From NCBI GenBank assembly GCA_016303175.1, contig JAEDMF010000063.1, positions 1 through 9,025 on the forward strand: a stretch of 9,025 nucleotides of DNA, read 5' to 3'. The DNA is from Bacteroidales bacterium (lineage in GTDB: Bacteria > Bacteroidota > Bacteroidia > Bacteroidales > UBA932). This document shows positions 1 to 5,921 of the stretch, one piece after another. How positions within the stretch are numbered: position 1 is the stretch's first letter; each line of letters opens with the position of its first letter. Both the position numbers and the translations under genes were made by a program. The notes beneath the pieces were generated by a model. It made no database searches, was not told the DNA's origin, and saw only the letters and a list, made by a program, of their open reading frames with translations.

Positions 1-61
1 CACCGAAGGCATCGCCAGCAGATTTACAGTCTGCCCCATTTGGCCACTCTGGTACTTGCCC
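1..61 (-). tRNA. tRNA-Tyr (anticodon GUA), 3' part cut off by window edge
   Basis: Read on the minus strand, the gene starts with acceptor arm GGGCAAG at 61-55, then TA and a short D stem CCA/TGG. The anticodon stem is GCAGA/TCTGC around loop CTGTAAA, with GTA at 27-25. After it comes a long variable arm, the class II shape that in bacteria is limited to Tyr, Leu and Ser. GTA makes it tyrosine. The sequence ends just inside the 5' half of the T stem, so the T loop and 3' acceptor strand lie off the left edge. It follows tRNA-Thr after an 8-A spacer and is probably co-transcribed with it. In many bacteria Thr and Tyr tRNAs sit in an array before tuf; that this array continues leftward is an inference. 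Confidence 0.95.
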
Positions 62-70
62 TTTTTTTTG

Positions 71-144
71 AGCCGATGAAGGGAGTCGAACCCCCGACCC
101 CGAGATTACAAATCACGTGCTCTGGCCAACTGAGCTACATCGGC
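71..144 (-). tRNA. tRNA-Thr (anticodon UGU)
   Basis: A complete cloverleaf can be drawn on the minus strand. The acceptor stem GCCGATG (144-138) pairs perfectly with CATCGGC (78-72). The D stem is GCTC/GAGC with a 9-base loop containing GG. The anticodon loop TTTGTAA has TGT at 110-108. The variable region is 5 bases, and the T arm has loop TTCGACT. Base 71 (U in the RNA) is the discriminator and CCA is not encoded. The anticodon stem CGTGA/TCTCG has a U-U mismatch at its middle pair, and the T stem has two G-U pairs. It lies just upstream of tRNA-Tyr and about 38 bases downstream of a consensus Bacteroidetes promoter. Confidence 0.95.
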
Positions 145-150
145 AAAAGT

Positions 151-163
151 ATGTCAAAGACAT
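151..163 (-). other. Small perfect hairpin in the tRNA leader
   Basis: ATGTC and GACAT flank a 3-base loop, ending seven bases upstream of the mature 5' end of tRNA-Thr. It falls in the leader expected from the promoter at 182-212. On the minus strand it is followed by ACTTTTG, but a 5-bp A/T-rich stem is too weak to call a terminator, and a terminator here would cut off the tRNAs. It may shape the precursor near the RNase P site, or it may be chance. Confidence 0.25.
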
Positions 164-181
164 CCTGTTGGAAATGGATTG

Positions 182-212
182 CAAAGATAGGTATTAATTT
201 GATAACTCCAAA
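182..212 (-). promoter_or_regulatory. Promoter for the tRNA-Thr/tRNA-Tyr unit
   Basis: On the minus strand TTTG (212-209) is followed after 19 bases by TATCTTTG (189-182). Both boxes match the consensus of the Bacteroidetes primary sigma factor (TTTG, 19-21 bases, TAnnTTTG). Transcription would begin near 176-178, giving a leader of about 30 bases before tRNA-Thr. The -33 box lies inside the last codons of dxs, so the tRNAs can be expressed independently of the operon upstream. Confidence 0.75.
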
Positions 213-2053
213 ACTTTTTGGCGAATTTTCTCAAATGTCAGGCTGTATTCTTCCCTCTGGGCAGATTGGCTGGCCTGTTTCACGAATTCGTCTGTTACTC
301 CTATCGGGTGAATCGCTATGCCGCAGGCTGCGGGGGACAGGCTCTCGCATATTTCAGAATAAAGTCCTCCTTTGATGCAGCCGTCTTCTATGGTAAGTAT
401 GGCGCTGTACTTGCCCGAGCGCAGGTCTGCCAGGATTTCCTTGTCGAAGGGTTTGAGGAAGCGGGCGTCCCATACAGTCACGTTCAGTCCTTCTACGGCT
501 TCCATAGCCCTGTCGGCAAATTGACCCAGGGCCACAATCGCCACTTTTTCGCCTGCTTTCAGCTGTACTCCCTTGCCTATGCTCAGGCGGGTGAATTCAA
601 CATCTCGCCATTGCACTCCTTCCGCGTACCCGCGCGGGTACCTTATAATAAAAGGGCCCTCATCGTGCAGACTTGCTGTGTAGAGCAGATTCTTCAGGTC
701 GATTTCTGTACGGGGAGCGGCGATGATGCAGTTGGGAATGCTTCTGTATGCTGCAAGGTCGAATACGCCCTGATGTGTGGCTCCGTCTTCTCCTACAAGA
801 CCGGCCCTGTCAAGGCAGAGCACTACCGGCAGGCGTTGAAGGGCGACATCGTGTATTATCTGATCGTATGCCCTCTGCGCAAAGCTGGAGTAAATATTGC
901 AGATGGGTTTGAGCCCTCCGGCCGCCAGTCCGGCGCTGAAGGTTACGGCGTGTTCCTCGGCTATGCCCACGTCGTAGAATCTGTCGGGCATCTCCCGCGC
1001 GAGTATGTTCATTCCGCAGCCGGAAGCCATAGCCGGAGTGATGCCTACAATTCTTTCGTCCTTGCGGGCCAGTTCCAGCAGCACTTCTCCGAATACGTCC
1101 TGCCATCTGTCGGCCCGTGCCGGAATTTTGATTCTGTGTCCGGTAAGGGGATCGAAAAGCCCCGGGGCATGCCAGGTTGTCTGATCCTCTTCCGCAGGAG
1201 CATAGCCCTTCCCTTTGGTGGTGATGGCGTGCAGTACTCTCGGTCCACCCAGGTCTTTTATTCTCTGCAAGGTCCGTACAACAGCCTCTATGTCGTTGCC
1301 GTCGATGGGCCCGAAATAACGGAAGCCCATCAATTCGAACAGGTCTCCTCCGCTGTGGTGGACCAGATTGCTTTTCAGCCGTATCACCTGTTTCTGGAGG
1401 GAGGCTCTGAATTTTCCGTCGCCGAGCAACTTCCAGACTCTGCTCTTCATAGTATTGTAGAAGGGCGATGTCGTGAGCCTGAGCAGATGCTTGTGGATTG
1501 CGCCGATGTTCCTGTCTATGGATATGTTGTTGTCGTTGACAATCACAAGCAGGTCCGCATTGCTTCCTCCGGCATTGTTCAGGCCTTCAAAGGCCAGACC
1601 TCCGGAAAGTGCTCCGTCCCCGATGAAAGCTATTGTCTTTGCTCCGCTTCCTGTGATTCTGGCGGCTTCCGCCATTCCGAAGGCTGCCGATATGGAAGTG
1701 CTTGCGTGACCGGCTCCGAAGGCATCGTAGGGACTCTCGTCTCTGCAGGTGAAGCCGCTTATGCCGTTCTTGCACCTGTTCATACGGAATTCGGACCGTC
1801 TGCCTGTCAGTATCTTATGGGCATATGCCTGATGGGACACGTCGAAGATGATGTTGTCCTTCGGGGTGTCGAAGACATAGTGCATCCCCACAATTAGTTC
1901 CACTGCGCCCAGACTGCTCCCGAGGTGACCGGGGTTTGTTGAGCAGCACTCCACCATATATTTGCGGATTTCGCTGCACAATTTGCGTAGCTGGCCGATA
2001 TCCATAGTTTTGATGTCGGCAGGAGAGTTTATCGTGGGCAGTAGTAAAGCCAT
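194..2053 (-). CDS. dxs: 1-deoxy-D-xylulose-5-phosphate synthase
   Basis: DXS condenses pyruvate and glyceraldehyde 3-phosphate to 1-deoxy-D-xylulose 5-phosphate, the first step of the MEP isoprenoid pathway and a source of thiamine and pyridoxal precursors. It is a cytosolic thiamine diphosphate enzyme. In the 619-residue product I see NPGHLGSSLG (41-49), DVSHQAYAHK (71-80), GAGHASTSIS (113-121), the ThDP/Mg motif GDGALSGG with NN (145-160), NDNN (173-176), and the second pyrimidine-domain motif GIAEEHAV (363-370), whose first Glu corresponds to the catalytic E370 of the E. coli enzyme. AYDQIIHDVALQ and LDRAGLVGEDGATHQG follow. I chose the ATG at 2053 because the protein then starts MALLLPTINSPADIK like its relatives; an in-frame TTG at 2074 would add seven residues. 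It is last in the recJ-ssb-MFS-dxs run, 36 bases after the transporter stop. Family DVGHQ reads DVSHQ here. Confidence 0.97.
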   Translation of the reverse strand: MALLLPTINSPADIKTMDIGQLRKLCSEIRKYMVECCSTNPGHLGSSLGAVELIVGMHYVFDTPKDNIIFDVSHQAYAHKILTGRRSEFRMNRCKNGISGFTCRDESPYDAFGAGHASTSISAAFGMAEAARITGSGAKTIAFIGDGALSGGLAFEGLNNAGGSNADLLVIVNDNNISIDRNIGAIHKHLLRLTTSPFYNTMKSRVWKLLGDGKFRASLQKQVIRLKSNLVHHSGGDLFELMGFRYFGPIDGNDIEAVVRTLQRIKDLGGPRVLHAITTKGKGYAPAEEDQTTWHAPGLFDPLTGHRIKIPARADRWQDVFGEVLLELARKDERIVGITPAMASGCGMNILAREMPDRFYDVGIAEEHAVTFSAGLAAGGLKPICNIYSSFAQRAYDQIIHDVALQRLPVVLCLDRAGLVGEDGATHQGVFDLAAYRSIPNCIIAAPRTEIDLKNLLYTASLHDEGPFIIRYPRGYAEGVQWRDVEFTRLSIGKGVQLKAGEKVAIVALGQFADRAMEAVEGLNVTVWDARFLKPFDKEILADLRSGKYSAILTIEDGCIKGGLYSEICESLSPAACGIAIHPIGVTDEFVKQASQSAQREEYSLTFEKIRQKVLELSN

Positions 2054-2089
2054 TGCTGCGCTTGGTTTGTGCAAGTGCGGGGACTTGAG

Positions 2090-3463
2090 TTATTTTTCGG
2101 CCTTGATGTTGGGTTCTTCAAGAGAATATCCGACCCTCTTGTCTTCAACCTTGAGCAGAAGCGTGAAGATGAAGGCGAGGACTCCGAAAGAAGAGAAAAC
2201 CAGCATAGGCACGAAGTAACCGTCAGTAGCCTCCTTGAGGGCCCCTATGATCTTGGGAACGAAGCACAGTCCTATGTTCTGCACCCAGAATATGAGGCAG
2301 TAGGCGCTGCCGAGTATTTTCTCGTCTATGATTTTTGGAACGGATGGCCAGAGCGCCGCAGGTACCAGGGAAAAACTTACTCCGAGGACAACAATCAGCA
2401 GCAAGGCCAACCATTTGTGAGGGAAGACGGGAAGTATGAAGGCGAAACTCAGATGGCAGACAATCATTATTATGGATCCTGCCATAAGCATTGTAGCGCC
2501 TTTGCCGACCCTGTCGAGAAAGATGCCCAAAAAGGGAGTCAGGCACATTGCCAGAATGGGGAAACAGCTGAAAAGCCTTGCCCCCTCTTCCGCGCTGATG
2601 TTCAGGGTCAACTCAAGGTAATTCGTGGCGTACCTCTGGAAGGGAAAGATGGCGCTGTAGTATAGTACGCACAAAAGGGCCACTATCCAGAACATCCTGC
2701 TTTTGAAAATGGCTCCAAGGTCGCTGATGTGGAATTCCTCGTCGGAATTGGCTTCTTCAGTTTCGAGACCTTTTTCGCGGAGTTGCTTGTCGAATTTTTT
2801 GTCCATCACCCCGAAGATGATGAAGTTCAGCAGACCGATGCAGAGCAGCGCTCCGCAGAAACCCAGAGGGGCCATTATGGATTTGCCCGCGGCGTTGCTT
2901 ATGATGGGCGCTATCCACATTACTGCGAACACGCCCAGACGGGCTATGGCCATCTCCAGTCCCATTGCAAGGGCCATTTCTTTGCCTTTAAACCATTTGG
3001 CAAGGATTTTAGAGACGTTGGTGCCTTCCATTTCGCAGCCGCAGCCGAAGACCATAAAGCCGAGGGAGGCCAATTTTGCGCTGCCGGGCAGTTCAACCCA
3101 CCAGGAGTCCAGCCAGGCGCATAGGGCAGTGGTTTGGAACCAGTCGCTTACTGCAATGAATTTGACGAGTGCTCCGAATACCATAAGGCCGGCGGAAAGT
3201 ATGCCGGAGAAGCGCACGCCCAGTTTGTCGAGTATTATTCCGGCAATGAGTAGGAAGCCGCACACGTTGAGTATGTATTCGGATGCCGCATAGGTGCCGA
3301 AACTGCTGCTGCTCCAACCTAATTTGCCTTCTACGAGGGACATCAGCGGTGACATCACGTCTACGAACATGTAGGCGAAGAACATCATCGATGCCACGAG
3401 GATAAGTACACCCCATCTTGCGACGGGGTTGTCATTCAAAAATTTGTATGTTATGGCGCTCAT
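2090..3463 (-). CDS. Major facilitator superfamily transporter, MFSD1-like
   Basis: This 457-residue inner-membrane protein has about 12 hydrophobic segments in two halves, split by a charged cytoplasmic loop at about residues 221-252. MFS motif A-like sequences appear after TM2 (GIILDKLGVR, 75-84) and at the matching place in the second half (GIFLDRVGKG, 313-322). Two stretches recall the eukaryotic lysosomal protein MFSD1 and its bacterial relatives: AKWFKGKEMALAMGLEMAIA (155-174) and PAALWPSVPKIIDEKILGSA (368-387), followed by a WVQNIGL segment. MFSD1 exports dipeptides, so peptide or organic anion transport is possible, but substrate cannot be read from sequence. There is no signal peptide. 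The ATG start has no Shine-Dalgarno sequence. It sits 24 bases after ssb and shortly before dxs, with no evident functional link to either. Confidence 0.92.
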   Translation of the reverse strand: MSAITYKFLNDNPVARWGVLILVASMMFFAYMFVDVMSPLMSLVEGKLGWSSSSFGTYAASEYILNVCGFLLIAGIILDKLGVRFSGILSAGLMVFGALVKFIAVSDWFQTTALCAWLDSWWVELPGSAKLASLGFMVFGCGCEMEGTNVSKILAKWFKGKEMALAMGLEMAIARLGVFAVMWIAPIISNAAGKSIMAPLGFCGALLCIGLLNFIIFGVMDKKFDKQLREKGLETEEANSDEEFHISDLGAIFKSRMFWIVALLCVLYYSAIFPFQRYATNYLELTLNISAEEGARLFSCFPILAMCLTPFLGIFLDRVGKGATMLMAGSIIMIVCHLSFAFILPVFPHKWLALLLIVVLGVSFSLVPAALWPSVPKIIDEKILGSAYCLIFWVQNIGLCFVPKIIGALKEATDGYFVPMLVFSSFGVLAFIFTLLLKVEDKRVGYSLEEPNIKAEK

Positions 3464-3487
3464 CGTCGATCAATAAGGTTGCTTGTT

Positions 3488-4048
3488 TCAGAAGGGGAGG
3501 TCGTCGGAGCCGTCATCGGCATTGTCCATTCCGGCAGAAGTGGCTGCGGTCTGTCCGGGTTGATATGGTGCCTGGTATCCGCCTATGACGGAGGGACCTT
3601 GGGCAGGTGCCGCGGGCGCTGCAGTCTGTCCGGGCTGGTAGGGTGCCTGATAGTTCTTCTGGGCGGGTGCGGAGTATCCACCTTGAGACGGCATTCCGGC
3701 GCCGGCAGGATTGTCGGAGCGTTTGCCCAGGAGTTGGATGTTGTCGGCCACAATCTCAGTGGTGTAGCGTTTGTTGCCTGTATTGTCGGTCCATTCGCGG
3801 GTGCGCAGGCGGCCTTCAACATAGAGTTGTGTGCCTTTGGTCACATATTTTTCAACGACGTCGGCATTGCGGCGCCAAACCACGATATTGTGCCACTCGG
3901 TCTCCTCCTTGGGCTGGCCGCTGCGGTCTGTGTAACGTTCTGTTGTAGCCATGCGGAAACTGGCTACTTTCGCCTGTTGGTTGTCAAGGTAACGTACATC
4001 CGGGTTCTGTCCAACGTTACCGATCAGCATTACTTTGTTTAAACTCAT
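3488..4048 (-). CDS. ssb: Single-stranded DNA-binding protein
   Basis: The 186-residue product is a bacterial SSB. Residues 1-110 form the OB fold, starting MSLNKVMLIGNVGQNP, with typical segments FRMATTERY, TEWHNIVVW, GTQLYVEGRL and NKRYTTEIVADNIQLLG. A Gly/Pro/Gln/Ala-rich disordered linker follows (about 111-176) and the protein ends in the acidic tip DDGSDDLPF. In other bacteria that tip docks RecJ, RecQ, PriA and other partners. SSB coats single-stranded DNA as a tetramer during replication and repair. The linker carries a 12-residue repeat (133-144 and 158-169). The gene lies 42 bases after recJ. The bases before its ATG are A/T-rich with no Shine-Dalgarno sequence, and I find no perfect TAnnTTTG there, so it is probably read from the recJ promoter. 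Confidence 0.97.
   Translation of the reverse strand: MSLNKVMLIGNVGQNPDVRYLDNQQAKVASFRMATTERYTDRSGQPKEETEWHNIVVWRRNADVVEKYVTKGTQLYVEGRLRTREWTDNTGNKRYTTEIVADNIQLLGKRSDNPAGAGMPSQGGYSAPAQKNYQAPYQPGQTAAPAAPAQGPSVIGGYQAPYQPGQTAATSAGMDNADDGSDDLPF
3542..3652 (-). repeat. Duplicated segment inside the SSB linker
   Basis: Two 36-base units (3617-3652 and 3542-3577) are 75 bases apart and both encode YQAPYQPGQTAA. They differ at six positions, all third codon positions and all synonymous. The 13 residues between them are not repeated. This looks like a tandem duplication of about 25 codons in which only the aromatic/Pro/Gln motif has been kept. Confidence 0.85.
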
Positions 4049-4090
4049 AATATTTGGATTTTAAGATTAGTCTGATAAATGTCGCTTATG

Positions 4091-5815
4091 TCAAAAAATG
4101 TCGTCCTTTTCGTGTATGTCTTTGATTCTCAACTGGATGTTCGCCATCCCTCTAAAGTAGTTTTCGACTATGGAATAACAGCAGTCAATGGGGTTGGATT
4201 CCTTGATGTAGTCGAAGTGGGCGCTCTGTCCGAAGCCTATTGCGCTGAAGCGGACGTGTCCCTGCATCAATTCCAGTTTCAGGTGGCTGCCGTCTGCTCC
4301 CACTTTGCGGCAGTTTCCGTCGTCGTACACGTTTTCGGATGCGAAGACGGGAGCGCTGTTGCCTGGGCCGAAGGGCTGGAATTGTTTGAGTATTCTGACG
4401 AATTTCGGGGTTATCTGGTCAAATTCCAGTTTCGCGTCTATCTCCAGGGCGGGGGTGAGGCTCTGCATCTGGAATTTGCCCTCTATGGCCTGTTCCATCT
4501 TGCCTACGAAGTCTTTCAACTTTTCCTCGCGCAGGGTCAGCCCGGCAGCGAAGAGATGACCTCCGAAGTTTTCCAGCAGTTCCGAACAGCTTTCTATTGC
4601 AGTGTACAGGTCGAAACCTCCTGCGCTGCGGGCAGAGCCTGTGATGAGGCCATTGCTCTGCGTGAGCACGATGGCAGGCTTGAAGTATGTTTCTACAAGT
4701 CTGGATGCGACAATTCCCACTACGCCTTTGTGCCAGTTGGGATTGTACACTATGGTTATATTGTTGCTGCTCAAAGCTTTGCCCTCGCGGACCATGCTCA
4801 GGGCCTGCTCCGTGATTTCGTGGTCTATGTTCTTGCGCTCGGTGTTGTGGCGGTTTATCTCGTTGGCAACCTTTTCGGCCTCCTGCTGGCTGGTGGCGAT
4901 GAGCAGTTTCACTGACAATTCGCCTGACTCCATCCTGCCAGCGGCATTCAGCCTCGGCCCTATTTTGAAGACTATGTCGTCAAAGGAAATGTGGCAGGGG
5001 TCCAGTTTGGTAATGTTTATCATACTGGTCAGGCCCACCCTCGGATTCGTATTGAGTCTTTTCAGTCCGTAGTAGGCCAGAATGCGGTTTTCTCCGACCA
5101 CACTCACCAGGTCTGCCGCTATGCTCAACGCAAGTATGTCCAGTTGGCTTTCGAGTTCCTCGAAGGGTATGCCGTGGCGAAGGGCATATCCTTGAGCAAG
5201 CTTGAAGCCTACGCCGCAGCCGCTCAGGTCGTCGAAGGGATAGTTGTCGTCCTCTCTTTTGGGGTCCAGTACGGCCGTGGCCTGAGGAAGCCCGTCTTCG
5301 GGAAGATGGTGGTCGCAGATAATCATATCTATGCCCTTGGATGAGGCGTAAAGCACCTTGTCGGAAGCCTTGATGCCGCAGTCGAGGGTGATGATGAGGC
5401 TGAAACCGTTCTTTTCCGCCCAGTCTATGCCGCGGAATGATACGCCGTAGCCTTCGTTGTAGCGGTCGGGAATGTAGTAATCTATGTTCCGCGTGTGGTT
5501 GAGCAGGAAGGAGTACATCAGGGCTACAGCCGTGGTGCCGTCCACGTCGTAGTCACCATAGATGAGGATTTTCTCGCCGCTCTGCACGGCCTTGGTAAGC
5601 CTGTCCACGGCCTTGTCCATATCCTTCATCAAGAAGGGGTCGTGCAGGTCTTCAAGTTTGGGCCTGAAGAAGGCGCGGGCCTCCTCGAAACTCCGTATGT
5701 TCCTCTGGACAAGCAGTTCCGCCAGAACCGGATCTATACCCAGTTCCGTGGCTAGCCGACTCACTGTCTGCCCATCAGCGGCCTCCTTCAATATCCACTG
5801 TCTTTCAGTGCCCAT
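4091..5815 (-). CDS. recJ: Single-stranded-DNA-specific 5'-3' exonuclease RecJ
   Basis: RecJ degrades single-stranded DNA 5' to 3' in recombination, base-excision and mismatch repair, using two metal ions. The 574-residue product has the DHH-family motifs in order: GDYDVDGTTA (87-96), DCGI (145-148), CDHH (167-170) and ADLVSVVGENR (234-244). GPRLNAAGR (286-294), HKGVVGIVASRL (362-373) and the DHHA1 segment GGHLFAAGLTL (418-428) follow, then a C-terminal OB-like region. Length is normal for bacterial RecJ. I chose the ATG at 5815 (MGTERQW). An in-frame TTG at 5824 would add three residues but falls inside a consensus -7 box. It heads the minus-strand run and is divergent from lysS. ssb follows after 42 bases, and SSB is a known RecJ partner in other bacteria. 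Confidence 0.97.
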   Translation of the reverse strand: MGTERQWILKEAADGQTVSRLATELGIDPVLAELLVQRNIRSFEEARAFFRPKLEDLHDPFLMKDMDKAVDRLTKAVQSGEKILIYGDYDVDGTTAVALMYSFLLNHTRNIDYYIPDRYNEGYGVSFRGIDWAEKNGFSLIITLDCGIKASDKVLYASSKGIDMIICDHHLPEDGLPQATAVLDPKREDDNYPFDDLSGCGVGFKLAQGYALRHGIPFEELESQLDILALSIAADLVSVVGENRILAYYGLKRLNTNPRVGLTSMINITKLDPCHISFDDIVFKIGPRLNAAGRMESGELSVKLLIATSQQEAEKVANEINRHNTERKNIDHEITEQALSMVREGKALSSNNITIVYNPNWHKGVVGIVASRLVETYFKPAIVLTQSNGLITGSARSAGGFDLYTAIESCSELLENFGGHLFAAGLTLREEKLKDFVGKMEQAIEGKFQMQSLTPALEIDAKLEFDQITPKFVRILKQFQPFGPGNSAPVFASENVYDDGNCRKVGADGSHLKLELMQGHVRFSAIGFGQSAHFDYIKESNPIDCCYSIVENYFRGMANIQLRIKDIHEKDDIF

Positions 5816-5821
5816 ATCTCG

Positions 5822-5853
5822 CAAAGATACAGATAATGTTTAAAAATTGCGAA
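5822..5853 (-). promoter_or_regulatory. Candidate proximal promoter for recJ
   Basis: On the minus strand TTCG (5853-5850, one mismatch to TTTG) lies 20 bases before TATCTTTG (5829-5822), a perfect -7 octamer identical to that of the tRNA promoter. The ATG of recJ is only six bases beyond the octamer, so transcripts starting here would have a leader of about 0-3 bases. Confidence 0.5.
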
Positions 5854-5861
5854 TAAAATTG

Positions 5862-5869
5862 TACTTTTG
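5862..5869 (+). promoter_or_regulatory. Candidate -7 box of the lysS promoter
   Basis: TACTTTTG matches TAnnTTTG perfectly, 31 bases before the lysS ATG, giving a predicted leader of about 25-28 bases. No good TTTG exists 19-21 bases upstream; GTTT/TGTT at 5837-5841 is the closest. The leader is A/T-rich and has no Shine-Dalgarno sequence. Confidence 0.5.
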
Positions 5870-5889
5870 CAGAGATTTTGAATAATAGG

Positions 5890-5921
5890 CAAATGTAGAT
5901 ATGACACAGGATTTGAACGAA
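5890..5921 (-). promoter_or_regulatory. Candidate distal promoter for recJ
   Basis: On the minus strand TACATTTG (5897-5890) is a second perfect TAnnTTTG. TTCG (5921-5918) lies 20 bases upstream, inside the first lysS codons. Transcripts would carry a leader of about 70 bases before recJ and run across the lysS promoter. Either this or the proximal site, or both, could drive recJ. Confidence 0.4.

Noticed and set aside
144..151. TACTTTTG on the minus strand, a perfect -7 octamer touching tRNA-Thr
   Set aside because: Its last base is the first base of the mature tRNA, so a start from it would fall inside the tRNA. The octamer at 189-182 has a proper -33 partner and correct placement.
218..1897. 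A 559-codon open frame on the plus strand, opposite dxs
   Set aside because: It is antisense to a gene with every DXS motif intact. The predicted protein is Cys/Gly/Val-rich with no recognisable domain, and the openness follows from sense-strand codon choice. Similar antisense frames lie opposite recJ (4079-4915) and ssb (3479-4042).
2054..2074. TTG start at 2074 for dxs, adding seven residues
   Set aside because: The ATG at 2053 gives the family-like start, and the extra residues match nothing I know in DXS.
4049..4090. A possible ssb promoter (TTTTTTG then TAATCTTA) in the recJ-ssb gap
   Set aside because: The -7 candidate misses two of the six fixed consensus bases and the spacing is 22 bases, too weak to annotate.
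5816..5824. TTG start at 5824 for recJ
   Set aside because: The TTG is part of a consensus -7 box and adds only three residues before an ATG that fits the family.
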